Shown: positions 26,999 through 36,163 of the stretch, in pieces
Layout of the letters: each line of letters starts with the position of its first letter
How positions within the stretch are numbered: the first letter of the stretch is position 1
DNA from: a bacterium 210917-DFI.7.65
GTDB lineage: Bacteria > Bacillota > Clostridia > Oscillospirales > Oscillospiraceae
Reading direction: 5' to 3'
NCBI GenBank assembly: GCA_020555865.1
Contig: JAJCJJ010000004.1
Location: 174,305-238,304 of the forward strand
Length of the DNA stretch: 64,000 bases
The notes under the pieces: model-generated
What the model saw: the letters and a program-made list of their open reading frames with translations, nothing else
Database searches by the model: none
Told to the model about the DNA's origin: nothing
Program-made: the position numbers and the translations under genes

Positions 26999-27967
26999 TT
27001 ATTTGGTTTCCATCCTGCCCAGCAGCGCCGCGCCAATCAGCCCAGCGTCATTGCCCAGCTCCGCCTTGACCACTTTGGCCGTGCGGCGCGGATCATGCCC
27101 GAAACGTTCCTGTTGCACGATGCGCTGCAGCGGGTGCAGCAACGCTTCATCTGCTTCATTACTGACACCGCCGCCAATGCACAACACGTCCGGCTGGAAC
27201 AGGTTGATCAGATTGACCACTCCCAGCGCCAGATAGCGCACATAGCTCCGGCATACTGCCTGCGCCGTTTCATCACCGCATTCCCGAGCCACCTGAAAGG
27301 CACTCCGGCCGCTGATCTGCTCCAGCTTTCCTGCACAGTGTACCCAAAGTGCGCTGTCCGGACAGCGTTCCATGGCTTCCCGCGTTATGCGCTTGAGCGC
27401 ATTGGCCGAAGCATATTGCTCCCAGCAGCCCCGGCGGCCGCAGCGACAGGGCACGCCATCCGGCTCCACCACCATATGGCCTGCCTCCCCCGCCGTTCCG
27501 TTGATTCCTCGCAGCAGCTTCCCGCCAAGCACGATGCCCGCGCCGACGCCGGTGCCCAGTGTAACCACGATCAGACTGTGGCATCCCTTTCCCGCACCGG
27601 CCCAATATTCTGCCAAGGCTGCGCAGTTGGCGTCGTTTTCCAAATAAACCGGCACATCCAGATACCGGCGGAACAGCGCACCGACAGGCAGATCAGCGAG
27701 GGGGATATTACAAGTATACAGGATCGTACCGTGCTCCGTGTCCACCTCGCCTGGCACTCCCATGCCCACGGCACAAATCTCCTCCGCCCCAATCCCGGCC
27801 GCTTCTGCCGCCTGCCGGGAGAGGCCGGCCAATGTTTCGACAAACGCCTCAGGCGTAGTAAACTGCAATGGCGTTTTTGCCGCAGACAACAATGTACCCG
27901 TTTCATCCACCACGCCGGCTTTTAAATTCGTACCACCGATATCGATTCCGACGTATTTCTTCGACAT
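26999..27967 (-). CDS. glcK: ROK-family glucokinase
   Basis: 322 residues. N-terminal ATP loop YVGIDIGGTNLKAGVVDE, catalytic ENDANCAALAEYWAGAG, the zinc-binding CRCGRRGCWEQYAS and ROK signature GTGVGAGIVLGGKLLRG. Phosphorylates glucose in the cytosol. Neighbouring hprK and yvcK fit a carbon-metabolism operon. Other ROK sugars remain possible. Confidence 0.9.
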   Translation of the reverse strand: MSKKYVGIDIGGTNLKAGVVDETGTLLSAAKTPLQFTTPEAFVETLAGLSRQAAEAAGIGAEEICAVGMGVPGEVDTEHGTILYTCNIPLADLPVGALFRRYLDVPVYLENDANCAALAEYWAGAGKGCHSLIVVTLGTGVGAGIVLGGKLLRGINGTAGEAGHMVVEPDGVPCRCGRRGCWEQYASANALKRITREAMERCPDSALWVHCAGKLEQISGRSAFQVARECGDETAQAVCRSYVRYLALGVVNLINLFQPDVLCIGGGVSNEADEALLHPLQRIVQQERFGHDPRRTAKVVKAELGNDAGLIGAALLGRMETK

Positions 27968-27974
27968 TGCCCCA

Positions 27975-28919
27975 TTACTCTCCCTTACCGTTTTGCTGCT
28001 CCATATGCTGACTGAGCTGTGTCGTCAGTTCCAGCGCCGCATTGTATCCCATTTTTTTATGACGATTGTTCATAGCGGCGACTTCGATAATCACCGCCAG
28101 GTTTCGTCCGGGCTGCACCGGAATGGTCAACGTGGGCAGCTGGACACCCAAAATCGAAACAGTCTGATCGTCCAGCCCCAGCCGGTCATAGGCAAAGCCC
28201 TCTTTCCATTGTTCCAGATTCACCACCAGATCAATCTGGGATTCCACCTTGACCGCGCTCATGCCGAACAGACGGCGCACATCCACCACGCCAATGCCGC
28301 GCAGTTCGATATAATGGCGGATCAGCTCCGGCGCCGTACCGGTCAGCACATCGGAAACACGGCTGATTTCCACCGCATCGTCGGCAATCAGCCGGTGACC
28401 GCGCTTGACAAGCTCGATGGCCGTTTCGCTTTTGCCGACGCCGGAATCGCCCATAATCAGCACACCCTCGCCGTAAATCTCCATCAGTACGCCGTGGCGG
28501 GTAATGCAGGGGGCCAAATAACGGTTTAGCGCATCGATCATCTGACTGGTGAACACAACTGTGGTCTCAGGCGTGCGCAGCAAAGTGCGCTCATATTCAC
28601 GCGCTGTTTCCAGACACTCTGCAGAAGGTTCCATATCGCGGGACAGAACCAGCGCCGGAATTTCATAGGAAAACAGATTGGAATAGCTCTTCCTGCGCTC
28701 CTCCGGCAGCAAAGACGACAGATAAGTATGTTCCGCCTTACCTTCCACCTGAAGGCGGCGGGGATCGAAATATTCAAAAAACCCCGCATACTGAAGCCCC
28801 GGACGGTTCACGTCCACGATCGTCAGCAATGCGCTGTCATAATCGCTGCCCTTATGCAGAATCTCCAAGGAAAATTCATCAACAATCCTGGACAGTTTCA
28901 CACTGCGCTGCTGTGCCAT
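27975..28919 (-). CDS. hprK: HPr kinase/phosphorylase
   Basis: 314 residues. Phosphorylates HPr at the regulatory serine, controlling catabolite repression with CcpA. P-loop MGDSGVGKSETAIELVKRGH (about 151-170), then RLIADDAVEISRV and a signature LRGIGVVDVRRLFGM. First gene after the promoter at 29012-29040; ends eight bases before glcK. Confidence 0.97.
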   Translation of the reverse strand: MAQQRSVKLSRIVDEFSLEILHKGSDYDSALLTIVDVNRPGLQYAGFFEYFDPRRLQVEGKAEHTYLSSLLPEERRKSYSNLFSYEIPALVLSRDMEPSAECLETAREYERTLLRTPETTVVFTSQMIDALNRYLAPCITRHGVLMEIYGEGVLIMGDSGVGKSETAIELVKRGHRLIADDAVEISRVSDVLTGTAPELIRHYIELRGIGVVDVRRLFGMSAVKVESQIDLVVNLEQWKEGFAYDRLGLDDQTVSILGVQLPTLTIPVQPGRNLAVIIEVAAMNNRHKKMGYNAALELTTQLSQHMEQQNGKGE

Positions 28920-29011
28920 ATATATGCTCCCCTTTTCCGTGTTGTCTCTTGGCCGCCGGGAACGGACGAAGAAACAAACGCATCAAATACAAATAATAAA
29001 TCGACAGCTAT

Positions 29012-29040
29012 AGTATACCCGATTCTCTGCCCATGCGCAA
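29012..29040 (-). promoter_or_regulatory. Promoter of the hprK-glcK-murB-rapZ-yvcK-whiA-dnaE run
   Basis: Minus strand TTGCGC (29040-29035), 17 bases, TATACT (29017-29012). It gives a leader of about 90 nt before hprK. Confidence 0.65.
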
Positions 29041-29044
29041 GCAG

Positions 29045-29081
29045 GAAAAGGCGCACAGGAAAGCCTCCCTCCCTGTGCGCC
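29045..29081 (-). terminator. Terminator after the ribokinase-like gene
   Basis: Arms GGCGCACAGG and CCTGTGCGCC followed by TTTTCC on the minus strand, about 20 bases after the stop codon. Confidence 0.7.
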
Positions 29082-29100
29082 GTGCAATAGTTTACCCTGT

Positions 29101-29982
29101 TCAGCCGTCCAGCTCTGCCATAGCGGGAATGGATTCGGCTGCACCAGGCCGGGATACTGTAACAGAGGATGCCCGGGCCGCCAACGCCAGCGCCTCCGGA
29201 ATCGTTTGCCCGCCCAGGTAAGCCCGCATGAAAAATCCGGTGAATGTGTCCCCCGCAGCCGTGGTGTCCACTGCTGTCACAGGAATAACCTCCTGCCGGT
29301 ATACCTGACCATCCTTCATGCAGCAGGAACCGGCGCCGCCCAGCGTCAGCACCACAAGTGCTTTCGGATGGTGCTCCCGGAACCATGCAAGGATATCTTC
29401 CGCCGTCTCTTTTCCGCTGATCTGCGCGCCCTCTACTTCATTGATAAAGAACACATCGATTTTATTCCAATCGCAGCGATCCAGGTAAGCGTCAAACGGT
29501 GACGGATTCAACACGATCATCATGCCTTTTTCATAGGCTTCGTCGATCACCTGATCCAGATCGTTGATCTCATTCTGCAGCACGATCACATCTCCGGCGG
29601 AAAAATGGGAAAACACCTCTTTCCGGTAAACAGCATCGATGCAACGATTGGCGCCGCCAAAAAGCAGGATACAGTTCTGCGCATCTTTGTCCACCTGAAT
29701 AAAAGTGTGGCCGCATGGCCCGTCGATCCGATTGACCAGGGAACAGTCCACGCCGTTGCGCTTCAGAACCTGCAGCAGCATCTCGCCGTCGGCGTCATTG
29801 CCCACTTGGCCGGCATGATAGGTGGGCAGCCCAGCTTTGGCCAGCGCCACCGACTGGTTTAATCCTTTCCCGCCAGCAAACACATTGCGCTGCGTAGAAC
29901 TCTGAGTTTCACCGGGAAGCATGATATGATCCACCTGATATACATAATCTACATTCAAAGAGCCAAAGTTTAATACTTTCAT
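29101..29982 (-). CDS. rbsK: PfkB-family sugar kinase, probably ribokinase
   Basis: 293 residues. N-terminal VLNFGSLNVDYVYQVDHI, the substrate motif NVFAGGKGLNQSVALAKAG (about 34-52), and catalytic VDTTAAGDTFTGFFMRAY. Ribokinase is the best fit for GGKGxNQ but a ribose transporter is not nearby, so substrate is uncertain. RBS GGGAGGGG before the ATG. Single-gene unit. Confidence 0.85.
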   Translation of the reverse strand: MKVLNFGSLNVDYVYQVDHIMLPGETQSSTQRNVFAGGKGLNQSVALAKAGLPTYHAGQVGNDADGEMLLQVLKRNGVDCSLVNRIDGPCGHTFIQVDKDAQNCILLFGGANRCIDAVYRKEVFSHFSAGDVIVLQNEINDLDQVIDEAYEKGMMIVLNPSPFDAYLDRCDWNKIDVFFINEVEGAQISGKETAEDILAWFREHHPKALVVLTLGGAGSCCMKDGQVYRQEVIPVTAVDTTAAGDTFTGFFMRAYLGGQTIPEALALAARASSVTVSRPGAAESIPAMAELDG

Positions 29983-30020
29983 AATACCCCTCCCTCAAAA
30001 CAGCAGAATTGCTTAGATTC

Positions 30021-30049
30021 ACTATATCAAACCCTCCCGTTTGGCGCAA
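30021..30049 (-). promoter_or_regulatory. Promoter of the ribokinase-like gene
   Basis: Minus strand TTGCGC (30049-30044), 17 bases, TATAGT (30026-30021). Confidence 0.6.
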
Positions 30050-30129
30050 CCTTTTCTCCCCGCAGCAGAGGCACTTTTTTTGTTTTCCAGTTTTTTTGTA
30101 AAAAAACAAAATTTTTGATGAAAAAATGC

Positions 30130-30158
30130 TTGCTTTTCCAAACGGGTTGTGCTAATAT
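30130..30158 (+). promoter_or_regulatory. Promoter of rpmB
   Basis: TTGCTT (30130-30135), 17 bases, TAATAT (30153-30158), in an A/T-rich stretch. Confidence 0.65.
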
Positions 30159-30225
30159 ATAAAAGCTGTCTGCATATGGATTTTTTATGCGGCAAATCAA
30201 GGTTCCCAGCAAGGAGGTGCAACGG

Positions 30226-30414
30226 ATGGCTAAGTGCGAGTTTTGCGATAAGGGTGTTACGTTCGGTATTCAGGTGTCTCACTCCCACAGACGCTCCAAT
30301 CGTCCTTGGAAGCCCAATGTGAAGCGCGTAAAGGCAATTGTAAACGGTACGCCCCGCCATGTATATGTTTGTACCCGGTGTCTGCGTTCCGGTAAAGTTA
30401 CCAGAGCGATCTGA
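30226..30414 (+). CDS. rpmB: 50S ribosomal protein L28
   Basis: 62 residues from the ATG at 30226 with AAGGAGGTG upstream. MAKCEFCDKGVTFGIQ then VSHSHRRSNRPWKPNVK. Carries the CxxC...CxxC zinc-type pairs: CEFC near the start and CTRC near the end, so this is the zinc-containing paralogue form. Confidence 0.97.
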   Translation: MAKCEFCDKGVTFGIQVSHSHRRSNRPWKPNVKRVKAIVNGTPRHVYVCTRCLRSGKVTRAI

Positions 30415-30440
30415 TGACAAATACAAACAAGCTTCGCTGA

Positions 30441-30467
30441 TCCCGCTCTTAGGAGCGGGATTTTTTC
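30441..30467 (+). terminator. Terminator of rpmB
   Basis: TCCCGCTC, loop TTAG, GAGCGGGA, then six Ts. Confidence 0.9.
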
Positions 30468-30510
30468 CATATATGCAAAAGAACACAGCACAGGCCGCAG
30501 CAGCGGCGCA

Positions 30511-30547
30511 AAAAAGATGCAGTATGCTGAACATACTGCATCTTTTT
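30511..30547. terminator. Bidirectional terminator after gldA
   Basis: Perfect 16-bp arms AAAAAGATGCAGTATG and CATACTGCATCTTTTT around loop CTGAA. Ends the minus-strand glycerol dehydrogenase gene and backs up rpmB termination. Confidence 0.85.
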
Positions 30548-30602
30548 ATATTTCTATACCTCGTTGAAGCGCCTTGGATCGCTGCCGAAAACGCTTCCGC
30601 CC

Positions 30603-31706
30603 TCAGCCGCGTTTCAGCATACCAGCCAGCTGCGCAATCTGATCCGCCCGCTTCATTGCCGAGAGCACATCCTCCGGCGTGACCGGGAACGGCATGTTGC
30701 CCATGGTTTCCTCCGGCGCGCAGCTGGCAGAGGCGGCCTGCATCAGCCGTTCGTCTCCGGCATGGGCCAGGCCAAGCTCCTCCAGGGTAGTCGGCAGCCC
30801 GCAATCGCGGCAAAACGTGATGATTTTCAAAATATCCTCGGCATCGCGGCGCTCCAGCACCAGCTGCACAAGAGTCCCGAAGGCCACTTTCTCCCCATGG
30901 AGCAGTTTATGCGTCTCTCCCAGCACGGTCAGGCCATTGTGAATGGCATGGGCAGCGGCAAGGCCCCCGCTTTCAAACCCGACGCCGCTCAGATACGTAT
31001 TGCTCTCAACCACATTCTCCACCGCGTCGGTCACTGTGCCTCGTTCCGCGTCCGCCTTGGCCTGCCGTCCATACCGCAGCAACGTGTCCCGACACAGCTG
31101 CGCCAAAGCCAGGGCAGCCCGGGTGCTGCATCCGCCGGCCATGGTCACTGCGCCGGAGCGTGCCGCAGCCTCCGCTTCATAACAGGTCGCCAGCGCATCG
31201 CCTACCCCTGCCATCAGAAACCGCACCGGAGCCTGAGCCACTGCCAGCGTATCCACCACCACCATGTTGGGATTGGATGAGAGGGAAAGGTAATGGGAAA
31301 AGGCGCCCTGCTCCGTATAAAGCACCGCGACCCGGCTGCAGGGAGCGTCCGTGGAGGCAATCGTCGGGGCAATAATCACCGGTTTACGGGCAAAGTGCGC
31401 CGCCGCTTTTGCCGTGTCCAACACCTTGCCGCCGCCAACACCAAGCACCACGTCACGGTTCCCTATTTGGCGAAGGTGTTTGTCGATCTCGCTCTGACAG
31501 CATTCCCCGCCAAAAAGATGCACTTCATAAGGAATCCCCGCGGAGCGGAATCCGCCGTCGATACGATCTTTCCAAACTGCATAGGCCGACCGGCTCACAA
31601 TCAGATACGCACCCTGCCGCCCCAGCGTCTGATAATACTCCGCCAGCCGGCTCAGCTCACCCTGGCCCTGAAGATAGCTCCCCGGCGAACAAATGACCCG
31701 TTTCAC
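30603..31706 (-). CDS. gldA: Glycerol dehydrogenase (iron-containing ADH family)
   Basis: 367 residues starting at a GTG (31706) with GGGGAG upstream. Oxidises glycerol to dihydroxyacetone with NAD. NAD motif VLGVGGGKVLDTAKAAAHF (about 88-106) and metal-ligand segments GVGDALATCYEAEAAARS and HAIHNGLTVL...HKLLHGEKVAFG. Full length. Neighbouring genes share no clear pathway. Other polyol dehydrogenase substrates possible. Confidence 0.9.
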   Translation of the reverse strand: MKRVICSPGSYLQGQGELSRLAEYYQTLGRQGAYLIVSRSAYAVWKDRIDGGFRSAGIPYEVHLFGGECCQSEIDKHLRQIGNRDVVLGVGGGKVLDTAKAAAHFARKPVIIAPTIASTDAPCSRVAVLYTEQGAFSHYLSLSSNPNMVVVDTLAVAQAPVRFLMAGVGDALATCYEAEAAARSGAVTMAGGCSTRAALALAQLCRDTLLRYGRQAKADAERGTVTDAVENVVESNTYLSGVGFESGGLAAAHAIHNGLTVLGETHKLLHGEKVAFGTLVQLVLERRDAEDILKIITFCRDCGLPTTLEELGLAHAGDERLMQAASASCAPEETMGNMPFPVTPEDVLSAMKRADQIAQLAGMLKRG

Positions 31707-31781
31707 TGCACACTCCCCGCCCTTTCTTCCCGGCGCCGCGGGAAGGCAAACCTTCTGCGGGCCAGATTATCTTATTGGATT

Positions 31782-31810
31782 ATTATACTGCGCCAGCGCA
31801 GAAATAGCAA
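31782..31810 (-). promoter_or_regulatory. Promoter of gldA
   Basis: Minus strand TTGCTA (31810-31805), 17 bases, TATAAT (31787-31782). Confidence 0.65.
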
Positions 31811-31826
31811 GCAGGACGCAGGTCTT

Positions 31827-34178
31827 TTATTTCTTCTGTATCGCGCGGCGCCGCCCGTTGCACAGCCGCAGCAACAGCCGGATCAGCCACAGCGGAACGC
31901 CGCCCTGCACCGCTTGACGCAATGGACTTTGGGTCACCAGCGCCCAGGCCCGCGCCTCTCTGCGCACATCCCTCCGGCAGCGCCAACGCAGAAAGCACCG
32001 AATACCGCAAAGCAGCGCGCGTCCAGCGCGGCAGGATGCCAGCTCTTCCGGCATGGTATTGAGCGTATACTCTCCTTTCTGCGGCGGCCGGTAGCATGGA
32101 ACCGCCCAACCCAAAAGACGCTCAAATTCCTCTTTTGGAAAAACGCCGTCCACCTTGGCATAGTGGGGACAGGCCGCCCAATTCGCCGCATCCGCCGGGC
32201 AAACATCGTCCCCCGGCCATTCGATTGCCGCGCGCAGGCGGATATCCCGGCTGGATGCGCCCAAGCGCAGTTCATAAACGCCGCCCTCCACCTTCCAACA
32301 CTTCCCGGCGGGACTGTAATAGGAAACATCCCGCCGCGTAAGAGTGAAGGTAATTTCCGCCGCCTCTCCCGGCGCAAGGGTACGCCGGGCAAACCCCGTC
32401 AGGATCTGCGGCGGAGCAAACGCCACTTTGCGCGGTGGAGCCAGATACAGCTGTACCGTTTCGGCCGCCGTCATGCTCCCTACATTTTCAATGCGGCAGC
32501 GCACCACGAGCTGCTCTCCTGCACGCTGCACGGAAAGGCCGCTGTACGCAAAACGGGCATAGCTCAGTCCATGACCAAAAGGATAGCGCACAGCTTTTCC
32601 CGCAGCATCATAATAGCGGTAGCCCACATAGAGACTTTCCCGATGCTGAGCCACGTGCCGGGCCGGATAACATCCTGCCGGAGGAGTATCAGCCAAAGAC
32701 AGCGGAAAGGTTTCCGCCAATTTTCCACTGGGGGAAAGATCGCCCAGCAGCAGCTTCGCCACGGCTGTTCCAACTGCCTCGCCACCCAGATGTGCCAGCA
32801 AAATCGCCCCCGGCCGGTCTGCCCAGGGCAGCTCCAGCGCCCCGCCGGAAAGCAGGATCACCACCGTACGAGGGTTCTCCCGGCACACCGCCTCAATCAG
32901 CGCTTCCTGCCCCGCCGGCAGGCGCAGATGCGTCCGGTCAAATCCCTCGCATTCCCAGGACTCGGGCAGCCCGGCAAAGAGATACACGATGTCTTTCCCG
33001 CGAACCGCTTCCAGCGCCTGGGCAATTTGTTCGCTTTGCGACTCCTCCGCCGCCAGATCATAGCCCGGCACATAAACCGCGTCGGGCAATTCCTTGCACA
33101 GCGCCTCCCAAGGGCTGTCCAGCCGCCAGGGATGGATCCGGCTGCTGCCGCTTCCCTGGCAGCGGGGCTCCCCTGCCAGCGCGCCGATGACCGCCGCCCG
33201 CTGTCCCCGCCGTCCGGGCAAAAGTCCGTCGTTCTTCAGCAGCACCGCCGCAGAGGCGGCGATGGTCTCTGCCAGCGCGTGATGGGCGGCAAAATCGCAT
33301 GCATAGGGACGCTGCGCACCCTGTTCCGCCCGGCCCAGCAGCTGCAAAACCTTCTCCGCGCCCCGGTCAAGGGCCGGTGTCTTTCCGGCCGCCAGCACTT
33401 CCCGATGGCCGTTGGAGATGCCGGGCATCTCCAGATCCATGCCGGCATCCATGGCGCGCTGAACGTCGTTCACCGCCCCCCAGTCGGACATCACCAGGCC
33501 GTCAAAGCCCCACTCCCGGCGCAAAAGATCCAGCAACTCTTTGTTTTCGCAGCAGTAGGTTCCGTTCAGCCGATTGTAAGCCGCCATAACCGTCCAGGGT
33601 TTCCCCTCCTGCACAGCAATCTCAAAAGGCCGCAGATATACCTCCCGCAGCGCGCGCTCATCCACCACTTCATCCACCGTCAAGCGCTCCGTCTCCTGGC
33701 TGTTCACCGCAAAATGTTTCAGCGACGCACCCACACCGGTGCTTTGAATGCCCCGGATCATGGCTGCGGCCAGTTTTCCTGCCAGATAGGGATCCTCGCT
33801 GAAATATTCAAAATTACGCCCGCCCAGCGGACTGCGTTTGAGATTCACCCCCGGTCCCAGCAGCACCGACACGCCTTCTCGGCGGCACTCTTCCCCCATG
33901 GCCCGGCCCATCGCATAGGCAAGTTCTTCATCAAAGGTGCAGGCCACGGCGCTGGCCGTCGGAAAACAGACCGCAGGCACGCTGTCGCTGGGGCGGGCAC
34001 TGTCATGGTTTGCCACCTGCTTGCGCAGGCCGTGGGGTCCGTCGGCCACCATAATACCTTTCAGGCCCAGACGGGGCACGCCGCGCACATGCCAGAAATC
34101 CGCACCGATACACAGTCCGGCTTTTTCCTCCGCCGTCAAAGGCAGTTCGCCTGCTTTCCCATGCCGCTGTTCGTTCAC
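31827..34178 (-). CDS. Glycoside hydrolase family 3 (beta-glucosidase-like)
   Basis: 783 residues, GTG start at 34178 with AGAGGAAA upstream. GH3 N-domain: SLKHFAVNSQETERLTVDEV, PWTVMAAYNRLNGTYCCENK and the nucleophile aspartate in LVMSDWGAVNDVQ (near residue 230). C-domain: FAGLPESWECEGFDR and ILLSGGALELPWADR. A fibronectin III-like domain follows (FAYSGLSVQRAGEQLV), then a ~100-residue basic C-terminal extension. No signal peptide, so it acts inside the cell on imported oligosaccharides. Unusually GC-rich, like gldA. Confidence 0.93.
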   Translation of the reverse strand: MNEQRHGKAGELPLTAEEKAGLCIGADFWHVRGVPRLGLKGIMVADGPHGLRKQVANHDSARPSDSVPAVCFPTASAVACTFDEELAYAMGRAMGEECRREGVSVLLGPGVNLKRSPLGGRNFEYFSEDPYLAGKLAAAMIRGIQSTGVGASLKHFAVNSQETERLTVDEVVDERALREVYLRPFEIAVQEGKPWTVMAAYNRLNGTYCCENKELLDLLRREWGFDGLVMSDWGAVNDVQRAMDAGMDLEMPGISNGHREVLAAGKTPALDRGAEKVLQLLGRAEQGAQRPYACDFAAHHALAETIAASAAVLLKNDGLLPGRRGQRAAVIGALAGEPRCQGSGSSRIHPWRLDSPWEALCKELPDAVYVPGYDLAAEESQSEQIAQALEAVRGKDIVYLFAGLPESWECEGFDRTHLRLPAGQEALIEAVCRENPRTVVILLSGGALELPWADRPGAILLAHLGGEAVGTAVAKLLLGDLSPSGKLAETFPLSLADTPPAGCYPARHVAQHRESLYVGYRYYDAAGKAVRYPFGHGLSYARFAYSGLSVQRAGEQLVVRCRIENVGSMTAAETVQLYLAPPRKVAFAPPQILTGFARRTLAPGEAAEITFTLTRRDVSYYSPAGKCWKVEGGVYELRLGASSRDIRLRAAIEWPGDDVCPADAANWAACPHYAKVDGVFPKEEFERLLGWAVPCYRPPQKGEYTLNTMPEELASCRAGRALLCGIRCFLRWRCRRDVRREARAWALVTQSPLRQAVQGGVPLWLIRLLLRLCNGRRRAIQKK

Positions 34179-34372
34179 TGCTGTTTCCTCTTTTCCGATT
34201 CTTTTCGCCGTACGTCTCTTCCTGCACCGAAATGCAGACTTGATTTTCCCTATTGTACCACGATTTGGTCTTTTTTCTCTTTAAAATTCATTTATTTTTC
34301 CGCCGCAACACATCGTCCCCGGCGGAAACGGAATTCCGCCGGGAACAATACGATATTCCGGTTCTGCTTCAG

Positions 34373-34846
34373 TCACAATTTCAGACTGTCCACCCAGATT
34401 CGCAGGGCGTCCGCCGTGACAGCGCCGTTTCACAGGCGACCAGGCCTCCAGGCCGTAGCGGTGGAACAGTTGGCATGAAGCTTGCTGTCGCATCCGCCCA
34501 GGCCGCTTCCTCCGGAAGTGCAGAACGGCACCACGATTTTTCCGGAAAAATCATAACTTTCCAAAAACGTTTCAATGATGCGCGGCGCCACATACCACCA
34601 GATAGGGAACCCCACAAATACCACGTCATACTCCGCCATATTGGGCACAGCCGCGGCAATGGCGGGCCTGGCCTTCGGATCGTTCATTTCCAGCGTACTC
34701 CGGCTCTTCTGGTCCATCCAGTTCAGATCCGCAGCGGAATACGGCTCCCGGGGCGCAATTTCATATAGGTCTGCTCCCACACTGTCCGCCAGGGCAGCGG
34801 ATACTTTTTTTGTCACGCCGCTGCAGGAAAAATAAGCCACCAGCAT
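34373..34846 (-). pseudogene. Flavodoxin interrupted by an in-frame TGA
   Basis: The open part (34430-34846) encodes 138 residues of a flavodoxin: [20 protein letters not shown] (phosphate loop), [17 protein letters not shown] and [13 protein letters not shown]. It ends WRPGRL then TGA at 34432-34430, where relatives normally continue. The same frame carries on for 18 more codons (NGAVTADALRIWVDSLKL) to a second TGA at 34375-34373, which completes the family's C-terminal helix. This is a recent nonsense change; the protein may still fold or be made by read-through. Last gene of the TetR operon. Confidence 0.8.
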
Positions 34847-34899
34847 TTTTTACTCATCGTTACGTCCTCCTTCAGATATTTTTATGTCCCGCCGCCGTT

Positions 34900-35436
34900 T
34901 CAAAGCCGTCTGCCCATGTCGTAGGCTTTCTGCCGATAGCGCTGCGGCATCATTTCCACCGTGCCAGCCCCCCGGGCCAAAAGCATTCCGCAGCGTTCAA
35001 ACTGAAGATAGTCAAACAGCGCTTCCATATGGGCAGCAAAAGCTTTCATCACAGTTTCATTATCGTCCCAGGCCGTAGCGATTACTGCAGCTTTCATGTG
35101 CTTTTCCGCGAGTGCAGCGTTACGCGCATAAAACCGGTCAATCATGGTTTTCAGCTGTGCGTTCATGCCGAAATAATAGATTGGCGTTACAAACAACACC
35201 ATGTCTGCCTGTAAAAGCGTTTCCAGCACACCATCCCCGTCATCCCGGTGCACGCAGGAACCGTCCATACCACAGTGTCCGCAGCCCAGGCAGGGGTGCA
35301 GGTTCAGCCGGGCGCAGTCACAGCGCTCCACCGTGTGGCCCGCCGCCTGCGCGCCGCGCAACCATTCCTCCGCCAGAGTGTTGGAGGTCCCTTTCAGATG
35401 AGGGCTTCCTGTCAGCACACAAATACGCATCCCCAT
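34900..35436 (-). CDS. NAD(P)H-dependent flavoprotein with compact Fe-S motif
   Basis: 178 residues from the ATG at 35436. Flavodoxin-like fold: RICVLTGSPHLKGTSNTLAE and FVTPIYYFGMNAQLKTMIDR. Cysteines C-x2-C-x2-C-x5-C in CLGCGHCGMDGSC match the compact 4Fe-4S motif of iron-sulfur flavoproteins (Isf). Lies six bases after tetR in the same operon. Probably an electron-transfer reductase induced by the TetR ligand; substrate unknown. Confidence 0.8.
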   Translation of the reverse strand: MGMRICVLTGSPHLKGTSNTLAEEWLRGAQAAGHTVERCDCARLNLHPCLGCGHCGMDGSCVHRDDGDGVLETLLQADMVLFVTPIYYFGMNAQLKTMIDRFYARNAALAEKHMKAAVIATAWDDNETVMKAFAAHMEALFDYLQFERCGMLLARGAGTVEMMPQRYRQKAYDMGRRL

Positions 35437-35441
35437 TGCTC

Positions 35442-36062
35442 TCACACTCCCAATAATTTTTTGATTCCCGTCAACGCGATCTCGCAAACCGGACGCAGCG
35501 TCATCGGCACCTGCGCCTGCACCATGGCCCCGCTCTGTTTTTCCGTTGCCACCGCATACGGATATATCCCATAAACAAAGGGAAAAAACGAATATAAAAA
35601 CGCTTCCTGCTCCGCCCGTTCCATCGGCGGCACAAGGCGCGCGAGACACGCTTCCACTGCGCGGATGGACGAACCGTACACTCGCTTAAAGTCCACCAGA
35701 CGTTCCATACGGCTGTTTTCCTCGATGTCGTACAGGTTCATGGCCAGCAGCTTAAGCATCTGCGGGCGCTTGGCCAGAGACTCTGCCAAGGCCTGCGCCA
35801 GCTGCGCGCGGCTCAGGGCCTCCTCTGCCGCCACGGCGCACAGATCCTGTTCCCAGACGGCATACTCCCGCTGCAGCAGCGCCAGAAAGATCTCCTCTTT
35901 GGTCTGATAATAATTGTAGATCGACGTGCGGGTAAACGATGTGGCCCGGCCGATTTCCTTGATGGTGATATCCCTGAAACTCATATGCTCATACAGCCCG
36001 GCGCAGGCATCAATGATCTCATCTTTCCGCGCCTGCGTCAGCTCCACCGAGCCTTTCGGCAT
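35442..36062 (-). CDS. TetR-family transcriptional regulator
   Basis: 206 residues from the ATG at 36062, which has AAGGGGG eight bases upstream. N-terminal helix-turn-helix: MSFRDITIKEIGRATSFTRT followed by SIYNYYQTKEEIFLALL. C-terminal all-helical ligand domain. Transcribed first in an operon with two flavoproteins, from a promoter embraced by two palindromes, so it is almost certainly autoregulated. Confidence 0.93.
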   Translation of the reverse strand: MPKGSVELTQARKDEIIDACAGLYEHMSFRDITIKEIGRATSFTRTSIYNYYQTKEEIFLALLQREYAVWEQDLCAVAAEEALSRAQLAQALAESLAKRPQMLKLLAMNLYDIEENSRMERLVDFKRVYGSSIRAVEACLARLVPPMERAEQEAFLYSFFPFVYGIYPYAVATEKQSGAMVQAQVPMTLRPVCEIALTGIKKLLGV

Positions 36063-36089
36063 CTTCGTGCCCCCTTCCTTCAATTTTTC

Positions 36090-36138
36090 TGACAGCGTGT
36101 CAGTATTATGATTATACCATATTCTGACACAGTGTCAA
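36090..36138 (-). promoter_or_regulatory. tetR promoter with two operator palindromes
   Basis: Minus strand consensus promoter TTGACA (36138-36133), 16 bases, TATAAT (36116-36111). The palindrome TGACACAGTGTCA (36125-36137) overlaps the -35 and TGACAGCGTGTCA (36090-36102) lies at the start site; centres are 35 bp apart. Both share TGACA-n3-TGTCA. The layout predicts tight repression by the adjacent TetR protein. Confidence 0.85.
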
Positions 36139-36163
36139 TCTTCTGCTTTTCTCTGCGCCGCGG

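Noticed and set aside
34430..34432. TGA as selenocysteine in the flavodoxin
   Set aside because: Position is not a catalytic Cys in the family and no SECIS-like stem follows; nonsense mutation is simpler.
31293..34478. Very long plus-strand open frame opposite gldA and the GH3 gene
   Set aside because: It is antisense to two well-supported enzymes; its length is a by-product of high GC and codon bias.
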